Source of the DNA: Tamarix chinensis
Lineage: Eukaryota > Streptophyta > Magnoliopsida > Caryophyllales > Tamaricaceae
Reading direction: 5' to 3'
Assembly (NCBI GenBank): GCA_030549775.1
Contig: CM060177.1
Coordinates: 51,087,138 to 51,151,137, forward strand
DNA: 64,000 nt
The notes beneath the pieces were generated by a model. That model was not told the origin of the DNA. It worked only from the letters and a program-made list of their open reading frames with translations, and did not search any database. Below are positions 10,978-24,653 of the stretch, piece by piece. Numbering within the stretch: the first letter of the stretch is position 1; every line of letters begins with the position of its first letter. The position numbers were made by a program, and so were the translations under genes.

Positions 10978-12948
10978 ATAACTGAAATGCCCCGAAAAAT
11001 TCTAATCTTAAATATTAAATTTAAATGAGGTTTTATTATAAAAAAATTAATTAAATAAAGTATTTAATTAAAATAAAAGGAAATTAATTAGGGAAAATCA
11101 AGAATAAATTTATAAGTATTTTGATTAGGAGAGAATTTGGGTATTTTAACTAATTAAGGATCTTATTTTGGAAATTTATTTAAAATAAGAAGGAGAAAAT
11201 AGTTCCAAATTAATATTATTTTTATAAATAATTTAATGGAAGAAAATTAGGGTGTTTTGCTAATTAAAGTGGAATTTATGGAAAATCTATTAAAAATCCT
11301 ATTTTAGACTAAAAAGGGATTTAAATATTATTTTATTTAAATATTATTATTTTTAAATATCCTAAATTTTTAGATTAATTTAATTGGCCCTAATCTAATT
11401 ATTTTTCTCCTTTCCTTTTTCCCTTTTTCTTTTTCTTTCTTCCTTTTTCCTTTCCTTTTTCTTTCTTTTTCTTCTTTTTCTTTTTCCTCTTCTTTTTCCC
11501 CGAACTGGGTCAACTGCGGCCCAGTCTTCCTTTTCTTCTTCCTCTTCGGCCCAGCCCGTGCCGTGCATCCTTCCTCCTCCCGTGGAACGCTGCGTTTCGT
11601 TCCGTATTACGCCGAAGCTCATCATTTCATTTAAGCAATTTCCTACCCTTCTTCCGTCACTCTTTACGACGCATTTGTCTTCTTTTCGCACCCAAACTCT
11701 GCATTTCATTTAAAAACCTTACCGCCCGCGCTCGAACCGCCTGGTTCTTCCTCCTTTTCTTTCTTCCTTTTTCCTTCGCGAACCTCCCGGCCAGCCGTCT
11801 TCTTCTTCCTCCTCCCTCCTCTGTCGTCGCAGCTGCAGTGTTCGACCCCATCAATGGCATCTCCAGCCATGAGACCTTTGACCGGCCGTTTCTTGTCTCT
11901 TAGTATTCCTCTTGACTCGATGAATAAATTGGCATAACTCCCGTCCGTTATCTCTCACCCTTTTCTTCTCCCCAGCCTCGCAAAAATTCGAGGCAAACCA
12001 AACGATGCCCGACCGTTTTCTGCCACCGGCCACCCAAATTCTCGCATCTAATGCTTTCCTACCGACCCCCAAAACCTTATTATCCCATCTACCATCTATA
12101 AAAAGTCTGATTGTAGGAGTTGTGGAAGATTTTTCTTCCCACGAAACCCTCGGCGAGGGCTGCCATCACCGCTACTTAATCTACGTCGTCCTCCGCCAAT
12201 AGCCAACCTCAGCGCCACCACATCATCCCAATTTCTTCCCTGCAACGTCCTATAGTTAACTAAACTATTTTAAACCTTTGATTCTTCTTGCACAGGCCTC
12301 CATAACCGTGCAAAGTTTGCTGCTCATCTGGCCAGAATTTCACCCCAAAACCTTAAACCACCGTCCCCCGCTGTGCGCCGCCACCTTTGGCTGCACCACC
12401 ACCATCATTTTGTTCCTCTCCTCCTAGGAAACCATAAAAACCTCTTATCTCACCTCAATTCTTCCTATCTTTTTCCCAACATCCATCTTTCCCTCTTTTC
12501 TTCTATTTTTCCGGCCACCGCCGCCGCCGCCGTGCACCGCCGCAGGTTCCGCCTATCCCCACCAGCCTAAGGTTGAACCCTAGACCCTCTCAACCATTTT
12601 CCATATTATTATAAGTCTTGATTTAATTTATTTCAATTATTTGCATATAAATACCATTATTATTACTCTTAATATTTATATTCTTAATATGTTTTATTAT
12701 TATTATTAGTAGTATTATTGTTTTATTATTATTTATGTTGAGGGCTGAAGCCTTATTGTATTTTAATTCTATTTTATTATTATTACCCTTATTATTTCTT
12801 TTATTACTATTATTAATAGTAATATGTTATAAGTATAATTATTATGATTATTTTATATTTCGAATTTCTATTATTCTTATTCCATTATTATTAATGCAAA
12901 TATTTTACCATTAGTATTGTTAATAATGTTATTATTGTTATTACTATT

Positions 12949-12951
<3 letters not shown>

Positions 12952-12990
<39 letters not shown>
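12952..12990. repeat. (TTA)n microsatellite
   Basis: About 13 uninterrupted TTA units inside the solo LTR, within a longer ATT-rich region from 12600 to 13080. Confidence 0.9.
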
Positions 12991-14569
12991 GTTATTGTTA
13001 TTATTATTTATATTCTCATTGATATTAGTTTTATTACCTTTGATATTATTATATTAGTATCATTATTATTATTAGAGTAAAGTCTTTAACCCTATATTAT
13101 CAAGGTTTATAATATCTCTATTATTTTTTTTTATCTTTAGCAAAGTTAGAATTTTGTTAAGGTTATTTTATTAGTATGTTATTATTTGGTCAAAGCCCTA
13201 AGGAGGCGTAGGAGCGTGCTCCAAGACCGGTGTCGTTTCAGGTAAGGGGTGCTAAGGCCTTTTGTGTGCTAATGTGCATTGTGTTCCTTATATGTTATGC
13301 ATCCTATGTTCTTATTGTAATTATTGCATATTTGGTATGGCATGGAGTCCAAGCATGCTTTTGTGTTACTATATGGCATGTGTACTATGTGTATGGAATA
13401 ATATGTGTTTGCATGTGACCCTAGCTAAAAGACATGCATGTGAGGATGTTGATATGATTTGTGCGGGGAAAAAGGATAAAAAATAAGGATGGAGAAAGAA
13501 GTTGATCAAGAGATATGAGTTGACCTAAGTATTTTAATGATTTATGAGAGGAAGAATAAAATGGGAAATGTAGGGTTTCGTGGGAGAGAATATAATTTAT
13601 GATGTTATATGGGAGAATTGAATTTATAGTTTGTTTGGGAGAATCTAATTTATGATGTTATTTGGGAGAATGTAATTTATGATATTATATGGGAGAACCT
13701 AACTTATGATTTGATTGGGAGGATCTAATTTATGGTTTTGATTTGGAGAATCTAATTAATCTAAATTCTGGTTTTGCTTGGGAGATTCTAATTTATGATT
13801 TTATGTGGGAGAATCTATTTTATAGTCTTGTATGGGGGGATCTAAATTGTGTGGATTGAATTTAGGGTTTTATATGGCAGAATCGTGGGTTGGATTGTGG
13901 TGCTAATGGTTGCATGGTGGTATTAGGGTTAGTATGATGTTGCTAAGGTTTGTATGGTGGTAATTATAGTTGTTTGGTGATATTAAGGTTTACATGTTGG
14001 CATTGATGGTTGAATAGCGGTATTAGGGTTTGCATGGTTGAAATTAGTGTTTCATATGGAATTTTAGGGTTTGCATGAAAAATGTTCGAAGGTTTGCATG
14101 GGGAGATTAAGGTCTGCATGGGTATGAAATTTACGTGTGGAAAGTTAATTTGGGATGTAAGGAAGGTAATGTAAGTATTATTCGGGTGTTGAACTATTTT
14201 CGATGAAAAATAGTACGTGGAGCATTATGAGGGTATGGAAGAGATTGAATTAGGGTTTGGAGTAATGAACTCTGGGCTGTTGTGATTAATTAGGGTTGGA
14301 GTTGATAATTGTGGTTTGTTATGATTAACTAAGGCGTGGAGTGGCTTATTATGGTTATTATGGTTAAATAGGGTTTGGAGTGGTTAACTATGGTTTGTTG
14401 TGGTTAATTGAGGTCTGTGGTGGCTGATTAGGGTTTTTGTGTTATCATGTGCATGTGGTAATTAAAGTGTAATTATGTTGGTGGAATTTTATGATTCATG
14501 TATACCCATGGTGGAAACTTTTGAATAAGATACTTAAGACACTAATTATTTAAAGTGGAAGATCGTTGA

Positions 14570-14930
14570 GACGGGACCAACCGATCCACCGGTTTGGAAT
14601 AGTAGTTAGGGTTTTTACCCTATGTGTGACCGATCCACCGGTTATAATAGTGGTTAGAGTAGGATGATCTATGCGTAAACCAATCCACCGGTTATAATAG
14701 TGGGGGTTCCCGAGCTCAACAACCGCAAACCAGAGTTTTGCTAAAATGCCTAAAAGATACTAATTACTTATAGTGGAACACCATGCGTGCCGGAGCCAAC
14801 TGATCCACTTGTTAGGAATAGTGGTTAGGACGCGTAGTCCTATGCGTATCCGATCCACCAGCTATAATAGTCGTTAGGGTATGATACCCTATGTGCCTCC
14901 GATCCACCGGCTATAATAGTGGAGGCTTCC
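14570..14930 (+). repeat. Tandem-like CCACCGGTTATAATAGTGG repeats in the solo LTR
   Basis: Six imperfect copies of a unit of roughly 55-65 bases, each with ATCCACCGGTTATAATAGTG or a close variant, in two groups of three separated by CCCGAGCTCAACAACC. The same unit occurs at 16575-16975 and 48930-49140, which ties the three LTRs together. Confidence 0.8.
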
Positions 14931-15680
14931 GTACTCGCATGGATTTGATATAAAACATGATGTGTATTGAATTCTGATAAAAGATTAATGAAATAATTAA
15001 TCTGGACTATGATTGGGCCTTTATGTATGTACCCGAATGATTGGGCGATATTATGATATGATGATGGTCTTTATGATCTTTTATTCTTATGCATGATTTT
15101 ATGTACTTATGTGTTGGCCTTAGTGCTCGGTTACCTTACTCAGTACGTAGCGTACTGATCACCCTTTTTATGGGTGCTGCTCATTCCCACGAGTAGCATG
15201 CCCTTCTGACTTGTGCAGGTGGGCGAGCCATCAGTCGGGGCTGAGTGTTGAGCATGTTTGGCTCGAGTTCGAGAGTGTTGTAGCCGTATTCATTCTTTAT
15301 GCGATTTCATTCCTTTTGTTATTTCTTTGGTATAGTATTTACCATTTTCTGATTCATTACTCGATTGAGTATTTTAATGAACCTTTTATCGGTTGTACGT
15401 TTAATTCTCTTTTGGAAATGAATTACATTTCTTGATGCGTACTTTGATTTTTTTTTACAACCGTTTAATGATTATTTGAAGTTTAGCTTGTATTAATTTT
15501 GTAATTGATTGTTAATCTTTTCTTTAGCCTTAACACTTGGTACTGGAACGGTTGGAGAGAACCGGTCTAGTACTAAGTGTAGTGGTAACATTTCCAGAAT
15601 TCACAGGTTTTTAGTGTTTCTAATTTAATTGCTTCCGCTTTAAAAAAAATATATAGTGAATTTTGGGGTGTTACAATAAC

Positions 15681-16506
15681 TAGGTATCCTTGATTTATAA
15701 ACTCGATTTCTATACATAATAACTTCCTTTTTATTGGAGTAACTTGTAACATATGAAATATTAGATATTTTAACATCTTAATGTGCATTAATCTTCTCCT
15801 TGCATATATGTTACGTACGTGCAAGAATTACACAATGTACATTTTTTAAGGTTAGTCACAATATTAATATTATTATCATCAATGACAAATAATGTAATAT
15901 GCTACATAACTAAGTATGCCAAATCTTCACCATCTTAAGAATCTTTTGAATCAACAGATGCTCCTGCATCAATGTTTTGGTTAGTATCTCATCTATGTTT
16001 TTTGTCCATCTATGCAATTGGAGATCTAAATGCATGAAAGTGTCTAAAAGCTATTGGTAATTATGTTTCATGGTTTATAGAACTTAAATTTGGAGCGTAG
16101 AGCTACCAACTTATTGTACGTCTACTAATTTTCATTATTGGCTATACCTAATGTCCTGAGATGTAATAATTATGGGTTTATTGTGTTTTTATTTATCCTT
16201 TAGAAGGAAGACATACATGAATTTATATTTTTCTACACGTTGAACATTTAGTATTAAGTATACATGTGTGAATATAATCTAGAACAAAATAATAAAATTT
16301 ATACATAAAAAAAATGAGCTTTTAATATTTGTTCTATCCTAAAATCATTATTAAAACTTTCTTTAATAATAATTTTAAGCAAGAACCATTATCAAAACCC
16401 TAAAGGATTAATTTCATTCATCTGTTTTTTAATAATGGTTTTTCTTATAATCATTATTAAAACTATGTTTCCACATTGGTTATTAGCTAAAATAATTATT
16501 AAAAGG
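15681..16506. other. AT-rich spacer with AATCATTATTAAAACT repeats
   Basis: No gene seen. From about 16315 to 16510 the words TCATTATTAAAACT and AATAATGGTTTT recur in both orientations, which suggests the end of a small unidentified transposon. Its boundaries cannot be fixed. Confidence 0.35.
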
Positions 16507-17725
16507 AGTATTTTATACTCATTAAAGGCTAATTAAATGGAAAACACTAATCATGTAAAGTAAAAGATTATTGAGTCGGGCCTAGATGGGTTATATCTTG
16601 TGTATAGGCTCACAAGTTATAATAGTAGCCAAGAGCACTTTACCTTAGGAGATGTATATGTGTACCGATCGACTGCTTATAATATTTTCCAGCTACATGA
16701 TGCCTTAGATTGTACTCTATCCCATTGGTTATAATAGTGGGGGACCCCAAGCTCAATAAACAAAATTTTGGATGTGAATCAATCCTGGAAAAATACTAAT
16801 CACTTATAGCAGAGCACCATATGAGTCAAGGCCAAACTAATCCACAAGCTATAATAGTGGCCAAGAGCCTTCTATCTTGGAGACCATTCCACCAGCAAAT
16901 AATAGTGGTCTGATGTGTTCTGCCCAGAAGTATATTTCTAGTTCACCAACTATAATAGTGGGGTTCCTGTAGTCACATGGATATAATTCGAGAGATGATA
17001 TTAAATGATATTAACTTAGTGGCTTAAGACCAAAAGAGTTACTTTCATCCTCATGATCTATTATTATAATATTAGTTCAATCTTGATGCCTATCTCTCTC
17101 TTGGTAGGTGATGGCATTGCTAAGTGAATGGGCCTTGTACTATGAATTCTTTATTGTATGACATGTACACTATGTATTAGCTCTTGAGTGGCTTACAGAT
17201 ATCTCTGTGCTTGTGTATGGTATCGTGTTTATCTAGTTATGTATTTTGTGTTGTATGTGGGGCCTACCTTTTAGTTTTGTATAAAGGCATTGCTCAATAC
17301 TATAGTACTAAAGGCTTCCATTTTTGGGTCTCTGCCTATTTAATGGGTAGTATTCCTTACATGATTGTTGTAGGTGTTATTTATAGATGGTATCAGGTAC
17401 GAGTAGAAGGATTGACAGGGAATAATTTTAGGGTTTCTTTTTCACCTTTTTATTTCCTTGTTTAAAATATTTTTTATTCTTGTAACCACTATTAGTGGAT
17501 TTTACTCTTATAATAAATTATTGTGATACTCTGATTTAAATAAACTCTAAATTTGAGTAAATTGTATTTTTCTCTTTTCAGCCTTAGCAGTTGGTACTAG
17601 AATGGTAAGAGGAAACCAATCTGGTGCTAGGTGAGGTGGTAACATCCCTAAAATTTACAATTTTTGCTTCCGTAAATTTTTAAGTAAAATAAAATTGTTC
17701 AATAGTAAATTTTAGGGGTGTTACA
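16507..17725 (+). mobile_element. 3' part of a related long LTR
   Basis: Equivalent to the last 1.2 kb of the solo LTR at 10983-15675. It has copies of the TATAATAGTGG unit (16575-16975), a word like ACTATAGTACTAAAGGCTTCC near 17300 followed by a GGTATCAGGTACGAGTAG stretch, the block GCCTTAGCAGTTGGTACTAG near 17581, and the terminus AATTTTAGGGGTGTTACA ending at 17725. No matching left end or target duplication is found, so it looks 5'-truncated. The 93-residue open frame at 17184-17465 lies in this LTR and is not a gene. Confidence 0.7.
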
Positions 17726-20700
17726 ATTAGAAACATCATATCCTTGAAAAATATAAGTTCTTAATAAATAAATAATATGCAAATAAAACCTAAGACAATA
17801 ATATAATCATTGAAGCCTAACTTTTGTTTTCTAGAGAACATTTTCTTATTTCATCATGGTTTGTGTATTCTGTATATTAAATTGAAGCCCTTGAATCTGA
17901 GGTATTATTTTGTCCTCCCTGTTGATCTTTAGCTTGTGTTGGAAATATGAATTGCAAACTAGTTCTTCTTAGCACTCCTTAACTTAGCTAAGCATTGAAT
18001 ACTTATATTTTTTCTATGAATCACATGCAAAACTTAACAAGATAATTCCAACTCATAATTAAGTTTGCTATCATCAAAATAAAGGTCGATTGACCTATGA
18101 GGTCAACAATCTTCTATTTTTCTTTTATGATGACCAAAAAAAATATGCCAATGTCATGAGAGATGATGTATAGGGGTATAAAATTGAAAATTAATTTATT
18201 TTCTTAAATCATATGGAACATATATTTTCCATTTTACAATAAAATAAGTCAAGTACTATATGAATGGTAATACAATGATTAAACAAGTAAGCATATAGTA
18301 TATTTTCACCTTTTTCTCCCTTTGTGTGATAAACAAAATAAAAAGGCTTCAAATAATAAAATATCTAATAAAAATATAAGTGCATAAGAAATTAAATGCA
18401 TTGAGAGTGAAACTCCGCCTCAAGATATACACATTCTTCATTAAAGCACAAGGAGATAACTCATACTCAATATTATGAATGAATAAGTGAAATAGATATG
18501 ACATATCTCCCCTTTAGGTTATGCCTAAGGTTAAAATAAAAATGATCAATACATAAGCTCTCCATGAGGCTTTTCATAAAATAATAGTAAGACTAAGATC
18601 ATAATGAAAAAAAATAAAAAAAATAATCAAGTCTAAAATAGTATGGGCATTAAAAGAAAATATTATGAAAATGAATATTCATGTGAGTAACTCTAATATT
18701 ATGATGTTAAGTTACAAGATATATAACAGGTGTATGTAGCAATGAAGTCAAGTGATCAATCAATTTCGTAGTTTCATTTGTCAACCTAGTGAGGAAATAG
18801 AAATGTGTGTGTTTAACACCCACATTTTTAAGTACTGAAAAATTTTATTTTTAAAACATTATAGAAGTACTCCTAAAGAAAAACATAGTTGTTACCACCA
18901 CTCATACCATAGGATGTCCCATGTTAGATATAAGGATAATTATCCAGGAAAGAAAAACATAAGGAATAGAGCTCATAAAATAAGTGACATAAAGGTAGCA
19001 AGAGTTAGGGTTTAGAAAATGAGACCAACAAAAATACATTAAAGGGATAAATTAGAAAATGGGGAAATACCATACAATTTAGTTCTCTTAAAGACCAACA
19101 AAAGAGTACCCACGGGGTGTCCGCACCCCAACATCAAACACATAATAGGCCAAATACCTATCTCCCTCAAATACTTACACAAGATCCTATAGTTATGGGA
19201 TTAAATATATGAGTAAACAAATAGGCATGTTAGTATGCTCCAAATTGAGTAAATTAAGTTAATTACTCATGATGGTTCATAATGTAGTTATGGAAAAATA
19301 CATAGGCAAAACTAACACATGTTCACATGCTTATGCAATAATACATAATTTTTTATAATTTCCTAAAATAGAAATCTCATCATGGTAAATTAGTCATTAT
19401 TATGGAAGAAAATAGTACCATGCTTAATAATAGATATAAGGCTCATGAAATATCATGCTTTACACCCTGTATAGGATATTCAAAGTTTATTAAGTTTATC
19501 AAAATATTATTGAGTAATGGGGTAGCAAAATATGATCATGTGAAATAAAATAAAAAGGCTAATGGTGTGAGCTACTAGATAACTCTAGGGTTCATTCCAT
19601 TTATCAAATAACGAGATTCGTATCACAACATTGTAAGATAGTTACCTCATTTACTTATATTTCTCTTCTCTTTTTTTAGAAATGGTTTAGAATATGCTCC
19701 ACAACCTCTCAATACCTATATAAATTAAAATAACGAACAAAATACATCAATTTCTACCAAAGTTAATAAAATAACCAATGAAAATTTGGTTGAAGCCAAA
19801 ACAACCACTAATAGACATAAAAAAATTTGGAAGCAAAATAAAGGACCTAGGTGACCAAAATCATTAGTATTAATGCCACCTAGCACATCATTATCCTCTA
19901 GTGTAGGAAAGGCACTGAGATCAACTAGGATCTTCCCTAAAGGGAAATATCATAAACACAAGGAGATGGACTAGCATTGGTAGCTAACAAGGATCAAATA
20001 ATCTAGGCACATATAACACACCATGATCATTATATTTTGTTATCCAATTTATATAAAAAGAAAGGCCAATATAACATGAGAAGTCCACCATAACCACATA
20101 ACCATTTCAATTAATCCACCAAAACCGTCTTAGGGTACTTAGTGATACCATCAATAATACTTAGCCAATTTGATCCACCAATTAAGTTAATTAATTCATT
20201 CCAAGGAGCGTATTTCCATTATTTAAAAATCATACTATAACATAATATCAAGTCTCAAACCATCATAAGGTTAAAAAGAAGAAAACTAAGTATACCAACT
20301 AAAACCAGTCAATTGGTTTGGCATAGCCAAATCCTAACCTAAGAAACTAGTTGACTAGTAGAACTAATTAATGGGCGCACCAAACGAATTAACTAGTTTG
20401 CCGAAGCTGAGAAAGTTTTGAACATGATTTCAAATAAGAATTTTTCCTCCAATAATCATGTATCTTAGTAATTAAGCTTGAAAAGGTTTCTAAATCATCT
20501 TTGATGATTTGTAGCCAATAATCTAAGATTTTTCCCTAGCTCAAATGAATTTAGAGAATAGAAATGGCAAAAAGCATATGCTGACCTTACACTTTTGTGT
20601 CATTTTTCCTCTCTCTACTGTGCATGTCCAAATGGAAGATAATCATTTTAGAAAAACTCTTCAATGTCTAACTCTTATTTCCTATATCTTTTTCTTTCTT

Positions 20701-20806
20701 CTCACATCATTCTTTTTATGATTTTGAAAGTTATATTACTTGGGATATTTCAGTTATTACCATTTGAGCCATGAGAAAAGTCAACCCTAATTTATTGAAA
20801 AATTTC
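17726..20806. other. AT-rich intergenic DNA, nothing recognised
   Basis: No open frame of note, no RNA gene and no clear repeat structure in these 3 kb, apart from ACTAGTTGACTAG-type words near 20290-20400. It is probably very old transposon debris. Confidence 0.5.
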
Positions 20807-23800
20807 CTAAAATGCCTAAAATTGAGTGGGAGGATAATATTTAGATGTTTTATACATGTCTCCTTAATTATACATTAAATCATGTGCCTATTAGCAACTT
20901 GAGCCTCTCCTTTTCATTATTTTCTCTCAACAAGTGAGTACCTCTATTTTTCCTTCTCTTTTACCTTCAACCTTTTTTCCCTATATTTTTTCTACTTTTT
21001 ACATTCTACACATCTTCTAATCCTTCCTCTGTCTCTTTCTTATTTTACACTTCAGCAATATAGGTTTAGATTTATTAAAAGATAGAGCATTAAATTCCTT
21101 CATTATTGTTCATTTTTGTGTGGTTGTATCTTCTAATTCTTCCTATACTTTATTTGTTGCAAAAAGTTTTATCTTTTGTATTTGAATCTTTCTTTGTTTA
21201 TAGTTCATGTTTGATGATGATTACTTTACACTTTGTAGTTATTCTCTCATGTTTTTTGAGACTAAAATCTCGATGACACCTCTAAAGAATGCTAGATACC
21301 ATACTACTCTTCACATATTTTTGAGATGATATTTTTAGATAAATATAATAACAATCTTCACTATATAGCATATGAAAGTGAGTAATTGTTAGTGTATATC
21401 TTTATCTACTTTGAGAAATGATAATTACAAGTGTATGAATAATCTAACTAAAAATGAAAAATAAATTGATCACTAAAGAAGTTTGATTTATATTTGAAGC
21501 TATAATATCAAATTCTATTTGGCTTTTATAAAATATGAAAATAATGATTTTAAAATAGATGAGCATACATGACTATTTCTATTGAAGTCTAGTAACTTAT
21601 ATGTATACACTACTAAAAAGATGAGAGAATTAAGCACTAGATATTGGGTATAAAACATACTACGCCAATTGAATTTCAAAAGGTTAAAAATCTAAGAAAC
21701 TCCTAGATCGATCGATCGATTCTATAAACCAATTGATTAGTTTTATAAAGTAGTTGATAAGTATTTAAACCAATCAATTAATTTGATAGACTAGTTAATC
21801 AGTTTAACTAACTAGTAGCTCTGTTGAAGCCAAAGTTATAACACATTTTTCTAGAAAGTGAATCACCTAATAGGTATGATGAATTACTCAATTTGTGGAA
21901 AAGATTTCATCACTATGCACCTTTACAAAAAGCACAATCACTTGAGCTATAGAACTCAAAATTCAGTATCATTTTTTTAAGTTAATTACGCATAATTATA
22001 TTTTCAAAAATGTATAATATACACAAAAACAGTGTCTCTAGAATATATGGTGAATTTTTTAAGTAGTCTAAGTTGGAGAAGGACTTAAGAGAGGAATATT
22101 TTTGACATCTTCTTTGTGCAAATACTTTTGATGAATAAAATATTTTTTAAGCCTTTCAAATTTTTTTTTATAATATGATTAGAAATATCACTTCACCAAA
22201 AAATCTAGGTTCTTATTATTTAAATTTTATATACATCAAACCTGAAACTATAAAATACTCCATGAATATTGAGTATTATTTTTTAATCACTTCTATTTAT
22301 CCCTTCATGATTTATGTAATCCATATATGAAATTGAAGTCCTTAAAGGTAAAGTCTTATTTTATCATCCTTACTAATATTTGGCTTGTGCTCGAGATATC
22401 ATTTTCAAACTTGATATGCTTAGTATTACTTCACTCAGTTAAGAATAAAATATTTCATTTTTTGGTATCATATACATGCACTTAACAAGATTTCAATTTT
22501 TTCCAAAATTTAGATATTTGTGCATGTATTAAAGAAGGACTTAAGGAGAGAATGATATAGGCACATTTCTTACAAGTACTACACATAAGTGGTTAGATTA
22601 TTTAACTATAAAATCTAACCTTTTATATAAGATAAACATGAAAAATTAGGACTAATATAGTAATTTGTAATGTAAATATGGAGTAAAGGAGCACTTAAGA
22701 GACAATATAAAAGTTTTAATTACATCACATGCCATGCACGTGGAAGGGATGTGCATATTTATAAAAAAACCCACCATATCAAGTTGATTTAGTTAGATGT
22801 TAGTTAGATAGATAATTTTTTTGAATTTTATGTTGTTAATTGATGCTGAAGTTTTATCTTTTTTATTTTATTCATAAGTAGTGTGAATTAGCTAGCTTTT
22901 TGTGTGTTTTATCTTTTTGAGTTTCTATGTTATCTTTGTGTGGAAAATTATAACTAATGAATTTTTAATCAAAACATTAAAATAGTGGCATAAATTGTGC
23001 AAGGTATTTATAGTGTAATAAAATTGAGTTTGAATCTTCAATTGACTTTCTTTGAGATTTCTTCTTTGTTTTTCGTGTTTCTCCACTTAAGTTATTTGTG
23101 ATTTAATTACATAAGACTTTTTTTTATTCCATAATACTTCCATATCCTAATATCCTCCCTCACAATCGATCTACACGTACATATTCAACCCCATATATAT
23201 CATTTTCATTGTGAAAACGGTAACCTTGGCATCTTCTTCATATATGATTCTCATCACCATTAATAACCCCATCAATTATGATTACCCTAAATTAACTTCC
23301 ATCATTAATCCCATCATTAAACCCTAATAAAACCCTCAAATCACACCTCAAATCTTAGACTAAAACTAAAACCCTAATCTACCAACCCTAACCTTTATTA
23401 GAACATTTCATTTACTTTTCTATTATTTTCTACTTTGTTATTTTAGGATTTATCTTAATTTTTCTATTTTGGTGTTGTGCTCTTTCAATACACATCAACT
23501 GTTATCATTATAAAACACTTGGGTATTTGAATGTTGACCTTTTTTGTCATCATTATATAACATGTGTGTAGTCTCCATAGTAGGATGAAAATAGATGGTT
23601 GGTGCATATATTTAAACACAACGATTGTTGACCAGGTGTAGTGAGGTTGTATAACCTAATATACTAGTACTTTTTTGGTTATTAATTAAACTAACATGAC
23701 TATAGACCATAAGTGCTCATGTATTCACTTAATTATGACTATGTTTGGTACATGCTTAAAACACTATTATGATTTGGATAATATGTTTGATGACATCATA

Positions 23801-24648
23801 AAACGCTGTTATAATACAATAATTTTAGTTTAGGCTAATAACACTACATTGATAATAAGATTGGTGTCATTTTAAAACATTCCTTTTAACTATGAGCCAG
23901 ACTTTGGATAACTATATATATAGACACACGATCAAGATGATAAATAAAAGAATTAATATAAAGGAATATATGATCAATATGATAAATAAAAGAATGAATG
24001 CAAAGGATTAAAATTCCTAGATATGCCTTAGGCGTTTTGCTACTTTAATGAAGAATGATGAATATTTGATTGTGTCGTATGGATATTTCATGGTCATGTT
24101 TGATATGATGCCTACATGTGAACACATGTTAGTCACCATTATAATGGTTTTGAGTTGCTATGCCTTATTAAGATATGAACATTTTTAAATGTATAGATAA
24201 GTTAGATCTTACTTAATCCCTTGTTGTACTAATGTCCTTGTGACACTATGTTAAACCCGATTCATCTAGTGGACCATATAATGTTACTCGCAAATTGAGG
24301 ATTATTGGTGTGATATTGACTTGAGGAGTAGTTTACTTGCACCTAAGCTTGGGGTTTTCTACAAATTTAATGGTTTTGTTTCTTTGCATTTATTTTGTAA
24401 TAGTATTTTAGATTATTGTGTGTAAAATTGTATTCAATGATACTCTATAACCTTATACATATTAATGTTTTATTATTATAAAAGTCGTAAGTTCCGGTGC
24501 TTCTAAGCCTTGCATGGGGTATAAGTTAGGTGAATGGCACCATCTCTCTTCATACTCAATAAAGAAAATTTACTCCATTTTTCTCATTTTACTTCCATAT
24601 ATTCCATTTTAATGAAATTTTAAGCCTTAGAAAAATAGGGGTGTTACA
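20807..24648 (+). mobile_element. Possible very decayed third long LTR
   Basis: The right end is clear: AGGGGTGTTACA ends at 24648 and is preceded by a TAAGCCTTAG block, as in the other LTRs. ATTTC follows at 24649-24653, and ATTTC also occurs at 20802-20806 just before CTAAAATGCCTAAAATTG. That sequence resembles the TGAAATGCCCCGAAAAATT start of the 10983 LTR, but with the first two bases changed. A pyrimidine-rich tract follows at 20905-21060, as in the other copies. The left boundary and the unity of the 3.8 kb are uncertain; it may contain other insertions. Confidence 0.35.
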
Positions 24649-24653
24649 ATTTC

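Larger units (their letters stand above)
10983..15675 (+). mobile_element. Solo LTR of a long-LTR Ty3/gypsy (Tekay-like) retrotransposon (4.7 kb)
   Basis: The left end is TGAAATGCCCCGAAAAATTC and the right end is GAATTTTGGGGTGTTACA, so it begins TG and ends CA. The ends are imperfect inverted repeats of the TGTAACACCCC kind seen in Tekay/Del chromoviruses. A perfect 5-bp duplication, ATAAC, flanks it (10978-10982 and 15676-15680). There is no gag-pol and no second copy of the ends inside, so it is best read as a single LTR left after recombination between the two LTRs of a full element. In order it contains a pyrimidine-rich tract (11400-11480), a GC-rich part (11500-12580), ATT-rich DNA, degenerate GGGAGAATCTAATTTATG repeats (13590-13830), repeats with ATCCACCGGTTATAATAGTG (14570-14930), an ACTCAGTACGTAGCGTACTG word near 15140 and the conserved 3' block GCCTTAACACTTGGTACTGG. 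It shares this order with 44928-49845. Alternative: a non-autonomous derivative with unusual structure. Confidence 0.8.

Noticed and set aside
11395..11860. Lysine- and arginine-rich minus-strand frames
   Set aside because: They are reverse readings of the pyrimidine-rich tract of the solo LTR. No domain, and the same tract occurs in the related LTR with different frames.
17184..17465. 93-residue open frame with hydrophobic segments
   Set aside because: It lies in the 3' part of a long LTR whose relatives do not keep the frame open.
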